From Odontesthes bonariensis (lineage: Eukaryota; Chordata; Actinopteri; Atheriniformes; Atherinopsidae): a stretch of 64,000 nt of DNA. Under the pieces are notes generated by a model. That model searched no databases, was not told the DNA's origin, and worked only from the letters and a program-made list of their open reading frames with translations. Of this stretch, positions 36,551-48,309 are shown in pieces; the first letter of the stretch is position 1, and each line of letters starts with the position of its first letter. Location of the stretch: assembly GCF_027942865.1 (NCBI RefSeq), contig NC_134511.1, positions 193,501 through 257,500 on the forward strand, read 5' to 3'. Both the position numbers and the translations under genes were made by a program.

Positions 36551-39500
36551 ATGAGTGGCAGAGAGATGAAGGAGTACCTGTCTCGCCATCGCGTCGGACA
36601 ACTGCTGGAGGTGAGAAAGAATTCTGTAGATTTAAGTTTTACTGATTTTAGATCAATAGTTTTGTTTCTGCTGAGCCCAAAATAGAAGCATCGGAGCAGT
36701 GAAGTACGATATGATGAGATAAGATATGATGGACCTTTATATGTGAGGAGAAGAATCTTAAATTCTATTCTGAATCTAACACACTGGAAAAAATCAAAGT
36801 CTTAACAAGTATATTTGTCTCATTTCTAGTCAAAATATCTCATTACACTTAATATCAGACACAACTACCTAACAAGCACCATTTCAGCCAGATATAGGGA
36901 CTTGTTTAAAGACAATACATCTTAAATATCTTGTTAAATGAAAAAGTCTAGAAGCCAAGGAAATATCATCTAGAGTAACTATAGAACCAGATAGTTTCTC
37001 CCTGAAACGCTCAGGTCCAAAGATAACGACTTCAGTTTGTCTGAATTTAGAAGCAGACAGTTCTGATTCATCCAGGTCTTTATGTCTTTAAGACATGCTT
37101 GTAGTCTGACCAACCTATTGGGTTCATCTGGTTTTATAGATAAGTACAGCTGAGTATCATCAGCATAGCAATGGAAATTTATGCCATGCTGTCTAATAAT
37201 GTTACTTAATGGAAGCATGTATAAAGTGAAAAGAATCGGTCCAAGCACAAAACCCTGGGGAACTCCATGACTTACTCTGGTGTGTGAGGAAGATTCTTCG
37301 TTTACAAGAACAAACTGAAATCTATCAGATAAATATGACTTAAACCAGCCTAATGCAGTTCCTTTAATCCCAATAACATGTTCAAGTCTGTGTAATAAGA
37401 TACTGTGATCGACCGTATCAAATGCAGCACTGAGATCCAACAGGACAAGCACAGACACAAGTCCGCTATCAGAGGCTAAGAGGAGATCATTGGTAACTTT
37501 CAGCAGTGCAGTTTCTGTGCTATGATGCACTCTGAATCCTGACTGAAACTCTTCAAACAGATTATTTCTGTGTAAATGATCACAAAGCTGAGCTGCAACT
37601 ATTTTTTCAAGAACTTTAGACATAAAAGGGAGATTGGATATAGGTCTATAATGAGCCAACACTTCTGAGTCAAGAGTAGGTTTTTCTAAGTAAAGGTTTA
37701 ATTACAGCAACCTTAAAAGTCTGAGGTACATTTCCTGTCAACAAAGACAGATTGATCAAATCCAATATGGATCAATTAATGGGAAAACCTCCTTGAACAG
37801 TCTGGTTGGGATTGGGTCTAAAACACAAGTTGATGGTTTAGAAGAGACTATTGCTGTTGTTAGTTCAGAGAGATCAACTGGGCAGAAGCCGTCTAAATAT
37901 AAATCAGGTTCTAAAGATACTTCTAAAGCTGCTGTACTTGATGATACATCACTGATAATAGTGGGAAGGACTCCATCAATCTTCTCTCTGATAGATACAA
38001 TTTTATTAATAAAGAAGCTCATGAAATCATCACTGCTGAGAGTTAAAGGAATAACTGGCTCAGCAGAGCTCGGACTCTTAGTCAGACTGGCTACAGTGCT
38101 GAAAAGAAACCTGGGATTATTCTTATTCTCTTCTATCAATGATGAATAATAAGCAGTTCTAGCTTTACGAAGGGCTTTCTTATACATTGTTAAACTATCT
38201 TTCCAGACTAACTGAGACTCTTCTAAATTAGAGGAACGCCACTGTCTCTCCAGCTTTCTTGCAGTCTGCTTTAAAGCACGCAGCTGTGAATTATACCAAG
38301 GAGCCAGCCTCTTCTGACTGATTACCTTCCTTTTCAGAGGGGCAACATTGTCCAGTGCTGTACGCATTGAAACTATAGTGCTGTCAACAAGAGAGTCAAG
38401 TGTGTGAACACTTTGAGAAAGTACAATAGTCTAATATAGAATGGACACCATCAAGACAACCAGCGATTGAAGGACGACGTGTGTCAGATTTGGCAAAACT
38501 ACGGAGTCCCACATTGTTTTGGCTAAATCACACACCGATGCAACATTAATTTTAGTGACCTCCGATTGGTGTAACCGGGTGTCATTAACGCCGACGTGAA
38601 TAACTATTTTACCGTATTTACGTTTATCCTTAGCCAGCAGTTTTAACCCCTTAACTCCTATTGTTGCATATATGCTACAAACCGTTTGACTCAATCAACC
38701 AGCTGAGATAGCATCTTTATTCCCCCAAAGCCGGTTAGTCCATATTCACTACGGCCGCAAAGTGACGGACTTATTTGGGTGAATAAAAAAACATTGTTTT
38801 TTCACTGTTATATTACTGTTGTTGTTGTTATCTTATTATTGAACATTATGCCTGGTGTCGCAAATAAGCAACATACCAAAGTTTCTATTTATTTTTTGTG
38901 CAAAAGTGAAATTAATAATCTCAGCATTATTTACCATCTACTTAAAGGCTAAAACACACACAAAACATTTTTTTTATACAGCTATATAAATTCAGGCGTT
39001 AAGGAGTTAACTAGGATTCTATGTCGCCCGCTCTGGGCCCTGGAATGCATTTGACTATGGCCGCTGGTGTCTCTAATGCCACGTTTCTGACTATAGAGCT
39101 GCCAGTTACCAGGGTTTTGTCCTCAGCGGGTGTGTCGCTGAGTGGGGAAAATCTATTAGAAGCGTGGACAGGTCGATGGTGAACAACGGGCTCGTGTTTA
39201 GGGCTATGCCTCCTTTGAACAATCATGAACCCAACCTGAGATCCGGCTCTGTTGGGCGGCCAATAGGATCAACTAAAGTAGAGACACACCTGAGCAGATG
39301 GAAGCAGGAGGAGGCAGTGGTTCCACATGTGAGGTGAACAGGAAGTGATGCAGTATGTAATGAGTGTGATGGTGGTCAGTTACCATGGTAACAACAGATG
39401 GGCTGTTTATCGGCTGACGTGATCTGTGTGGCTCAGAGTCTGTCGACAGGTCTCCTGTTTCATCGTCCTGACGACCCCGTCGGCTTCCTGCAGAGCTGCC

Positions 39501-42500
39501 TGACCCGCACCCGGCTGAGGGGCGGTCCTGGGACCCTCACCTGGGACACCTTCATCCACCTGGGGGGGAACCAGCGGGAGCCCACACCTTCCCAAACCCT
39601 CCGGACCCCCGTAACTCCTCCAACAGTACCCCCAGCACCATCCCCTCTGCCCTCACCGGTTCATTCTGGACCCCAACTGCCCCCCGTTGGGTTTAAATCT
39701 TCTGTCCCCTCCCCCCTGATGCCCCCCGTTGGGTTTACATCTTCTGTCCCCTCCCCCCTGATGCCCCCCGTTGGGTTTACATCTTCTGTCCCTTCCCCCC
39801 TGATGCCCCCCGTTGGGTTTACATCTTCTGTCCCCTCCCCCCTGATGCCCCCCGTTGGGTTTAAATCTTCTGTCCCCTCCACCCTGATGCCCCCCGTTGG
39901 GTTTACATCTTCTGTCCCCTCCCCCCTGATGCCCCCCGTTGGGTTTACATCTTCTGTCCCCTCCCCCCTGATGCCCCCCGTTGGGTTTACATCTTCTGTC
40001 CCCTCCCCCCTGATGCCCCCCGTTGGGTTTACATCTTCTGTCCCCTCCGCCCTGATGCCCCCAGTTGAACCCAGAGTCCTCCCCCCAGCTCCGCCCACAC
40101 CTCCTGGATCAGCCCCCACAGAGGTGACAGCTGAACATGCAAAGATCCTCAGCAAAGATGGTGAGTGTTTGGTAGAAAAGTCCTTTCTGAACTCCTGATT
40201 TCAGATAGTCGGGTCATAATGTGAGGTTCTGTGACCATCCTCTGGCAACAATGTTTTGCATGGAGGGCTAAATCTTTTCTAAAGGGTCCGTAGAGGTCAA
40301 ATCAATCATCAAAACATTGTTGCCAGAGAATGGTAACAGAACCTCACATTTAGAACCTCTTCATTAGTAACAGACAAAGTGTGAATGAACAGAAAGATAA
40401 GTAGCTGAGATCACATGCTGAAGCCGACCAATCAGAGGGCACCGCTCTGAATTCAAAGTTACTTCCTGTTACCCCCCACAGCTCCGCCTCCTGCTCTCGG
40501 CTCTCAGCTCTCCATCGATTCCGACTCCGACATGGCGGAGAATTCTGGCCTCCGACAGGAGCTCAGCGTCCTCCCGCTCCTGAGGCCACGCCCCCTGGTC
40601 ATCTTCATCCTCGGTGAGAGAATCTGAAAAAAAGAAGGTCAAACCGGTCTAACTCAGACTTTTAGGCAGGTGGTTGGAGATGTTTTCAGGAGAAAAACTG
40701 AGGAAAAACTGAGGATGTTTTTAAGCTCATGTTCACCAACAACAGCCTGAAACTGTCCAGGTAACAAGGTGTCACGGCCATGGACTTATGTTTTTACTTT
40801 CATGTTTTAGGTCACGGTTTTGAGTTTCAGTCCATGTTTAGTTTTTAGGTTAGCCATGTTTTAGTTTCCCTGCGCTCTGTTCATTAGGTTCACTCACTGC
40901 ACCTGTGCCATTCCCCTCCAGCTGCACCCAGTCCCCAATCACTCCCTATTTAGTTTCCTGCCTCCCCTCTCAGTTTGTTGGTTCTTTGCTTGTCTTCCCT
41001 GCCAGCCATGTTTGTCACCTGCCCGTCATGCCATGCCTGTTCTGACCTAAAGTTAAGTATTTATTTAAAGGGGAACTGCGGTATTTTCAACATTAAGCCT
41101 CTTTTCTGAGTCGTCTGCAATGTTTTAGAACCCCCCTCACCGCTTTTTTTGATGTTTACTGCTGTCTCCGGTATTTGCCTAATTTCGATTCATCTCACGC
41201 GGACCTTTTCCCCCAGGTGACGCGGAGCTTTTCCCCCAGGTGACGCGGAGCTTTTCCCCCTGGTGACGCGGAGCTTTTCCCCCTGGTGACGCGGAGCTTT
41301 TCCCCCAGGTGACGCGGAGCTTTTCCCCCAGGTGACGCGCAGCTTTTCCCCCAGGTGACGCGGAGCTTTTCCCCCAGGTGACGCGGAGCTTTTCCCCCTG
41401 GTGACGCGGAGCTTTTCCCCCTGGTGACACGGAGCTTTTCCCCCTGGTAACATCGTGCTTTTTCTCCAGGTGGGCCAGGGAGCGGTAAAGGACGTCAGAC
41501 GGCGAGACTCAGTCACCTGTTCGGGCTACGAAGCGTCTCATTGGACGAGCTGCTCAGGAGGCGGATCCTCAGCTCCAGCTGCAGGAAGTGGGAGATTATT
41601 TCACAAATGATGAGTCACAGAGAGCCGGGCCCACAGGTAAGAACCAGAACCGGACCCAGAAACAGACTCTCACCCAGAAACAGAACCTGACCCAGAACTG
41701 GACTCTGACCCAGAACCAGAACCGGACTCTGAACCAGAACCGGACCCTTTCGTATGTAAACAGCTATAAACATATATAAAACTCTGTTTTTAGGAGGATG
41801 TTGTTCCTGAGCTGAGGCAGCAGCTGATTGGTCAGCCGGGGGTCGTAGGGTTCATTGTGGACGGCTTCCCCCGAGACGTCCATCAGGCCCTGAGCTTCCA
41901 GGAGCAGGTACCGACCAATCAGGGAGCAGTGTGAAGCTAAGTACCGACCAATCAGGGAGCAGTGTGAAGCTAAGTATCGACCAATCAGGGAGCAGTGTGA
42001 AGCTAAGTACCGACCAATCAGGGAGGAGTGTGAAGCTAAGTACCGACCAATCAGGGAGGAGTGTGAAGCTAAGTACCGACCAATCAGGGAGCAGTGTGAA
42101 GCTAAGTACCGACCAATCAGGGAGGAGTGTGAAGCTAAGTACCGACCAATCAGGGAGCAGTGTGAAGCTAAGAAGGATGCTTAAATAAATAAATGAACAG
42201 CTTGTACCTGAGTGACAGATGGGACTGTTCCCCGCTCTCTGCCCTCTGTGAACAGGTGGGCTCACCTGACCTGGTGGTCATGCTGCTCTGCTCCAATCAG
42301 ACGCTGCGCTGGCGCCTGCAGCGCCGAGCCACTGGACTCGGTCTCCTAGGAGACAGTAGCCACGCCCTCCAGAGACACCTGGACAGGTTTCAGAGGAACA
42401 TCATCTCCATCAGCAGATACTACAAGCAGCTACACCTGCTCACACAGGTACAGATGCACCTGCTGACTCAGGTACAGATACACCTGCTGACTCAGGTACA

Positions 42501-45500
42501 GCTACACCTGCTGACACGGGTACAGATACACCTGCTGACACGGGTACAGATACACCTGCTGACACGGGTACAGATACACCTGCTGACACGGGTACAGCTA
42601 CACCTGCTGACTCAGGTACAGCTACACCTGCTGACTCAGGTACAGCTACACCTGCTGACTCGGGTACAGCTACACCTGCTGACTCACCTGCTGACTCAGG
42701 CACAGCTACACCTGCTGACTCGGGTACAGATACACCTGCTGACTCACCTGCTGACTCGGGTACAGCTACACCTGCTGACTCAGGTACAGCTACACCTGCT
42801 GACTCGGGTACAGCTACACCTGCTGACTCAGGTACAGCTACACCTGCTGACTCACCTGCTGACTCACCTGCTGACTCACCTGCTGACTCGGGTACAGATA
42901 CACCTGCTGACACGGGTACAGATACACCTGCTGACACGGGTACAGCTACACCTGCTGACTCAGGTACAGCTACACCTGCTGACTCGGGTACAGCTACACC
43001 TGCTGACTCGGGTACAGCTACACCTGCTGACTCAGGTACAGCTACACCTGCTGACTCACCTGCTGACTCAGGTACAGCTACACCTGCTGACTCAGGTACA
43101 GCTACACCTGCTGACTCACCTGCTGACTCAGGCACAGCTACACCTGCTGACTCGGGTACAGATACACCTGCTGACTCACCTGCTGACTCGGGTACAGATA
43201 CACCTGCTGACTCGGGTACAGCTACACCTGCTGACTCGGGTACAGCTACACCTGCTGACTCACCTGCTGACTCGGGTACAGATACACCTGCTGACTCGGG
43301 TACAGATACACCTGCTGACTCACCTGCTGACTCGGGTACAGATACACCTGCTGACTCGGGTACAGCTACACCTGCTGACTCGGGTACAGCTACACCTGCT
43401 GACTCGGGTACAGCTACACCTGCTAACTCGGGTACAGATACACCTGCTGATTCACCTGCTGACTCGGGTACAGCTACACCTGCTGACTCGGGTACAGATA
43501 CACCTGCTGACTCGGGTACAGATACACCTTCTGACTCACCTGCTGACTCGGGTACGGCTACACCTGCTGACTCGGGTACAGCTACACCTGCTGACTCGGG
43601 TACAGCTACACCTGCTGACTCACCTGCTGACTCACCTGCTGACTCGGGTACAGATACACCTGCTGACACGGGTACAGATACACCTGCTGACACGGGTACA
43701 GCTACACCTGCTGACTCGGGTACAGCTACACCTGCTGACTCGGGTACAGCTACACCTGCTGACTCAGGTACAGCTACACCTGCTGACTCACCTGCTGACT
43801 CAGGTACAGCTACACCTGCTGACTCAGGTACAGCTACACCTGCTGACTCACCTGCTGACTCAGGCACAGCTACACCTGCTGACTCGGGTACAGATACACC
43901 TGCTGACTCGGGTACAGCTACACCTGCTGACTCGGGTACAGCTACACCTGCTGACTCACCTGCTGACTCGGGTACAGATACACCTGCTGACTCGGGTACA
44001 GATACACCTGCTGACTCACCTGCTGACTCGGGTACAGATACACCTGCTGACTCGGGTACAGCTACACCTGCTGACTCGGGTACAGCTACACCTGCTGACT
44101 CGGGTACAGCTACACCTGCTAACTCGGGTACAGATACACCTGCTGATTCACCTGCTGACTCGGGTACAGCTACACCTGCTGACTCGGGTACAGATACACC
44201 TGCTGACTCGGGTACAGATACACCTGCTGACTCGGGTACAGATACACCTTCTGACTCACCTGCTGACTCGGGTACGGCTACACCTGCTGACTCGGGTACA
44301 GCTACACCTGCTGACTCGGGTACAGCTACACCTGCTGACTCGGGTACAGCTACACCTGCTGACTCACCTGCTGACTCAGGTACAGCTACACCTGCTGACT
44401 CGGGTACAGATACACCTGCTGACTCGGGTACAGATACACCTGCTGACTCGGGTACAGATACACCTTCTGACTCACCTGCTGACTCGGGTACAGCTACACC
44501 TGCTGACTCAGGTACAGCTACACCTGCTGACTCAGGTACAGCTACACCTGCTGACTCACTTGCTGACTCGGGTACAGCTACACCTGCTGACTCGGGTACA
44601 GCTACACCTGCTGACTCACCTGCTAACTCAGGTACGGCACCTGCTGACTCACCTGCTGACTCACCTGCTGACTCAGGTACAGATACACCTGCTGACTCGG
44701 GTACAGATACACCTGCTGACTCGGGTACAGATACACCTGCTTTTGTTGTGGAACGACACATGAACAGAGTCTGGATGGTCTTCAGCGTGGTGTAGGCGCT
44801 GCTAGACGACAATTCTTTGACGACCGGAGTGACCGAGTCGTGGCGTAAGCCTTTGTGAGAGCGTTCAGGTAGATGGGAGCTGTTCCATTAAGGACTCTGT
44901 AGGCTAACATCAGGGAGTTGAATCTGATGCGGGTATCGTTAGCATAACTTTGGTATGAGAAGCCATGTGATGGGATGATCTGGCCTAGTGAGGTGGTGGA
45001 TATGGCAAAGAGAAGAGGTCCCAGTACTGAGCCTTGTGGGACCCCTGTGGCAAGGTGTTGCTGCAGAAGTGAGACCAAGCCAGGACACTTGAAATATTCC
45101 CTGGGAAGCTGAGTAATGTGATCCCCTGGAGGTGGAAGGTACCCTCTGGTCCCCTTTCCTAAATATGGGAACAGTCCACAGCTGTTGTCCCAGACCTCCA
45201 TGAGACATTAAAGAAGTGCCTCAGCCAGCACAGCTCCACCACATACCGAGCCTTCAGCATCTCAGGGTAAATCTCCTCCACCCCTGGCGCCTTTTCCCCG
45301 GAAAGCTTTTTAACTAACTCAGCCACCTCTGCCAAGTTGATGGGCAAAACTTCAACAAAGTCTTCAAACTCTACCTCGGATTAGTGAGATCCTTGAAATG
45401 CACTGGAAAAAATGCCCCTCCAAAAATAACGAATAAAAGACGTTTTTGCTTGAAATAAGCAAAAAAATCTGCCAATGGAACTAGTGAAAATTGGCTTGTC

Positions 45501-46571
45501 AAGATTTTTCTTGAAATAAAATGTGATATTTAGGACTTTTGAGATAAAAGTGATCTTGAAATTAGCTTAAAAACCTCTTCAAATGAAAAAAAAGCTTGTT
45601 TCATATGATAAGCGCCGGAAATCAGCAGGTGAGTCTACTACTCAAAGAGTAGTAGGAGAAGTAGGCGGTTTCGAACACAGCCATGGTCTAATCAGATTTT
45701 GTGACCCCAACTTCCTCCGGTAGTTGAGAAAAGTACGGCAGACATACCCAGTTCAGCCTCACTACCTGTTTGGGCTCACCAGGTCTGTCCGGCAGTTCCA
45801 CCCGAATGTCCAAGACATACGGCTCCAGGTTTGATGACACAAATACAAAATCATCGACCTAGGGTTAACCCAACCCAACCCTAACCCGAGCCCAAGCCCC
45901 AAGGCTCGGCCTCCAGGCCCTCATAGCCTGGATGTAAAGGATCGGATCTTCCCTCTGGAGCTTTTTTTGGTTATATTTATCTGTTTTCTTGTTTATTTGT
46001 AAAGTTTTCTTGTTTACTTCAGTGTTTGTTTGTGAGTCCTCTTGTTTACTTCAGTGTTTGTTTGTGAGTCCTCTTGTTTACTTCGGTGTTTGTTTGTGAG
46101 TCCTCTTGCATTGATTTGTTTGTGAGTCCTCTTGCATTGATTTGTTTGTGAGTCCTCTTGTTTACTTCGGTGTTTGTTTGTGAGTCCTCTTGTTTACTTT
46201 GGTGTTTGTTTGTGAGTCCTCTTGTTTACTTCGGTGTTTGTTTGTGAGTCCTCTTGCATTGATTTGTTTGTGAGTCCTGTTGTTGGTGCATTGATTTGTT
46301 TGTCTGCGTTTGCTGGCAGGTGGACGGTAACCCGGACGAGGACGCCGTATTTGCTGACCTGAGCTCAGTCATCAGACAGAAGCTGTTTCTGAGGGATCGC
46401 TCAGGTACTGATTGATTATGGATTGTTGTTTTTTCTCACCTGTTTTACCTGTTACCTGGTTTGCTGTGTGACTGTGATCGGTTGTTTCCTGTCCATCCAG
46501 GCGCTGCCGGTCTCCCAGAATGCAACAGGGCTAAGCTCGCCTTCGTTAAGGTCACTTCTCTGGATCTTTGA
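36551..46571 (+). CDS. ak5: AK5-like adenylate kinase, single kinase domain in the visible gene
   Basis: Phosphotransferase family ATP + AMP = 2 ADP. Exons: 36551-36610, 39437-40160, 40482-40613, 41470-41636, 41794-41907, 42256-42447, 46320-46404, 46501-46571; phases agree at every junction, giving 514 residues. Exon 1 ([16 protein letters not shown]) and exon 2 ([18 protein letters not shown]) match the AK5 N-terminal dimerisation-like region, and exon 3 has the AK5-type [10 protein letters not shown] segment. The kinase has a P-loop GGPGSGKG (about 305-312), an AMP-site DELLRRR, and DGFPRD (384-389). The LID equivalent reads GLLGDSS, so the usual R-x-D-D-N pattern is lost and activity is uncertain. 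Exon 2 contains nine 14-residue repeats. Human AK5 has a second kinase domain; none is visible before rgs3. Exon 8 reads to a TGA at 46569, or could splice at a weak GTCACT donor after 46550. It could be the ak5l paralogue. Confidence 0.83.
36780..36958. mobile_element. Truncated copy of the 3556-3963 TIR element
   Basis: It begins ACACTGGAAAAAATC and matches about the first 170 bp of the full copy, then joins the 3'-truncated L2 LINE. Confidence 0.7.
36959..39240 (-). mobile_element. L2-type LINE, degenerate, in ak5-like intron 1
   Basis: On the minus strand, 39226-38431 holds ORF1 pieces of the L2 esterase-like protein ([26 protein letters not shown]). 38367-37756 is the pre-RT region and 37662-36979 the RT ([43 protein letters not shown]). 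A frameshift separates the last two, and the 3' end is missing. It is the longest L2 copy in the window. Confidence 0.88.
38643..39010. mobile_element. piggyBac-like MITE nested in L2 ORF1
   Basis: TTAACCCCTTAACTCC on the left and GGCGTTAAGGAGTTAA on the right are inverted repeats bounded by TTAA on both sides. Removing it rejoins the L2 ORF1 reading (RAGDIES then LKLLAKD). It is AT-rich with no ORF. Confidence 0.8.
39678..40060 (+). repeat. ak5: Coding 42-bp minisatellite in ak5-like exon 2
   Basis: Nine in-frame copies encoding [14 protein letters not shown] (first and fifth: FK for FT; single Pro/Thr and Pro/Ala changes). They are inserted in the linker between the N-terminal region and the kinase domain. 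Confidence 0.95.
40770..41075 (+). mobile_element. LTR-like interspersed repeat, copy A (3' truncated)
   Basis: It starts TGTCACGGCCATGG and shares ATGTTTTAGTTTCCCT and CCAGCTGCACCCAGTC with the copy at 59131-59516. It lies in ak5-like intron 3. Confidence 0.45.
41203..41469 (+). repeat. 23-bp array of acceptor-like units before the ak5-like P-loop exon
   Basis: About 11 copies of GTGACGCGGAGCTTTTCCCCC followed by AG or TG. Each AG-bearing unit looks like a 3' splice site. The true acceptor (GTAACATCGTGCTTTTTCTC, then CAG) is itself the last, diverged unit. Confidence 0.95.
41638..41752 (+). repeat. Degenerate 12-bp repeats after an ak5-like donor
   Basis: CAGAACCGGACC, CAGAACCTGACC and similar units start 3 nt after the GTAAG of the donor at 41637. 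The intron is only 157 bp. Confidence 0.8.
41908..42172 (+). repeat. 33-bp array starting at an ak5-like donor
   Basis: Eight copies of GTACCGACCAATCAGGGAGC plus AGTGTGAAGCTAA. The first unit begins at the 5' splice site itself (CAG then GTACCG), so the donor hexamer is repeated; each unit also has CCAAT. Confidence 0.94.
42424..44745 (+). repeat. 24/12-bp array made of exon end plus 5' splice site, in frame with ak5-like exon 6
   Basis: The unit CTACACCTGCTGACTCAG followed by GTACAG repeats about 90 times, with CACCTGCTGACT half-units. The last 21 nt of exon 6 match it at 19 positions, and the true donor (CAG then GTACAG) is identical to those in the units. All units are multiples of 3, so the exon's frame stays open for 2.3 kb as repeats of VQLHLLTQ. 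Confidence 0.96.
44760..45370 (-). mobile_element. Mosaic LINE fragments in ak5-like intron 6
   Basis: 45347-45230 reads [20 protein letters not shown], typical of another fish LINE group. 45080-44800 reads [26 protein letters not shown] and [12 protein letters not shown], an L2-like RT. The catalytic YADD is YAND. Confidence 0.65.
45400..45690. mobile_element. Truncated copies of two TIR families
   Basis: 45400-45605 is an inverted, partial copy of the 3556-3963 element (CACTGGAAAAAATGCCCC). 45664-45682 is the intact right end of the 32403-33556 family. 45690-45960 has no recognisable content. Confidence 0.6.
46000..46319 (+). repeat. About 30-bp repeats reaching the acceptor of ak5-like exon 7
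   Basis: Ten units of TTTGTTTGTGAGTCCTCTTG with TTTACTTCGGTG or CATTGA. The true acceptor stretch (CATTGATTTGTTTGTCTGCG ... GGCAG) is the last unit. Confidence 0.88.
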
Positions 46572-48030
46572 TGTGAAACATCTGATGGGCCTGAATCCTG
46601 CTGTGTGTTGGTTTTTTGTGTCTGTTGTGTGTGTCCTCTGGTCAGAGATGTTCGTCTCTATGGTATGTATGCGTCTCCATGGTAACCAGACAAATGGGCG
46701 GTGTTAGGGTTGGGTTGGGTCAGGGTTCAGTGAAAGGGAAAGGGAAAGTTATATACACATATAACCATTGTGGAAGGGTTATGCCTTGTGTACACCCAGA
46801 GCGACCTACGTTACCTGAGCGCCGGAAATCATTATTTCTCTATAGAGGGTGAGCGAACTGAGCGACCAGAGCGGATTCGCCAGGGGCGAAGAGAACTGAG
46901 CGGATTCCAGCAATTAAACTCAAGCTAACATTATGGTAATGAGCTTTGACGCGGTTCGGCGAAAACCAATGACAATCCACAGATTGTAGGGGTCAGCGGA
47001 AACAGACGTGTAAACTTTGGTTCCTAGTTCCTACGTATTTATTTAATTAATTTTAATGTAGAACATGCACGTGTATGTTGTTCAATGTTACTGATGTGAA
47101 TTTTCTATAGATCTCAAAAATCCGAGTACAGCCTGGCATGCTTGCTGAAAATGATATAATATGTGTATGTACGATGAGTAAAGAACAGCGTTTGGTTAAT
47201 GCTGATGGTGTTTTTTACGTGTTAAGTGCCTCCACCAGGTGGCAGTAATACTTCATATTAGACTCTTGCTTTTCCGAGACAACTATGACACTATGCTCGT
47301 CTTCTGAAGTGAAGAGCCAGTTGTTAAAGTCTTTTGTTTGAAGCAAGATCTCTTTCCTCCTTTGTTTTTTTTCGCGGGGGCCTTTAAAAATGGAACAGTC
47401 TAAATGTGACGTCACGAGCGAACAAAGCTACCAAAGCTACCAAAGCGAGTTCTCAAGCGAAGCTTCTCCAGCTACCTCCGCTACCAGGCAGCGTAGGTCG
47501 CTCTTGGTGTTCACGCAGCATTAGAGTGTGTGTTGGTTTTTTTGTGTCTGTTGTGTGTGACCTCTGGTCGGAGATGTTCGTCTCTATGGTATGTATGTGT
47601 TTCCATGGTAACCAGACAAATGGGCGGTTAGAGTTAGGTGTGAGTGAAACTGTGAGTTAGCAGTGATGTTGTGACTCCTTTCCATGTTCTCATTGGTGGA
47701 CCCGTGATGTCGCTGATGTTTCACCCTTAAAGTTTATCCTTTGGTGTCTCAGAGACTCAGAGTGTTTGCTGTTAGGATTTATGACCTTTAAACTTTAAAG
47801 ACCTAATTGTAAGTTTCTCTGTGAGATTAAAAGATAAATAAATAAAAAAGGTTCCCCTTAAAGCAGAGAGAGCTGCAGCTCAGAGAGCATCAGGAGTCCT
47901 CAGTGTCCTCAGCGTCCTTATCACAGCTGGAATGTTAACGACGTCCAAATGGGACCGAATCCCTCCGGAGATAAAGAGACCGAAATAAACCGAAGAGGCT
48001 GACAGGGTGCTGTTGATGTGCTGAGTGTAC
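46572..48030. other. ak5-like 3' flank with a split duplication and a TIR element
   Basis: 46605-46700 and 47525-47630 are near-identical direct copies (GTGTGTTGGTTTTT ... GGTAACCAGACAAATGGGCG). Between them, about 46787-47515, is a 0.73-kb element whose ends GAGCGACCTACGTTACCTG and CAGGCAGCGTAGGTCGCTC are inverted repeats. No second adenylate kinase domain or other ORF is seen. Confidence 0.6.
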
Positions 48031-48034
48031 CACC

Positions 48035-48248
48035 TCCAGGGCCCGGTCCAACAGAACCTCCGGGGCCCGGTCCAACAGAACCTCTAAGGCCCGGTCCAAC
48101 AGAACCTCCGGGGCCCGGTCCAACAGAACCTCCGGGGCCCGGTCCAACAGAACCTCTAAGGCCCGGTCCAACAGAACCTCCGGGGCCTGGTCCAACAGAA
48201 CCTCTAAGGCCCGGTCCAACAGAACCTCCGGGGCCCGGTCCAACAGCT
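48035..48248. repeat. 24-bp GC-rich minisatellite
   Basis: Nine copies of CCGGGGCCCGGTCCAACAG plus AACCT, alternating with TCTAAGG variants. The Pro/Gly/Thr-rich and Leu/Glu/Val-rich ORFs here are translations of the array. Confidence 0.93.
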
Positions 48249-48309
48249 TGTTCAGAAGCCCCGGAGGGGCTCCAAGAGGAGCAGACGGGTCTGATCTGTG
48301 TCTGCCTGT

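Noticed and set aside
39398..39436. Start of the ak5-like protein at the ATG at 39398
   Set aside because: Exon 1 at 36551-36610 matches the AK5 N-terminus and splices in phase to the acceptor at 39436, so this ATG is intronic.
42440..44812. 790-codon minus-strand ORF of ESAGVAVP repeats
   Set aside because: Antisense reading of the ak5-like donor array; the period is a multiple of 3, so both strands stay open.
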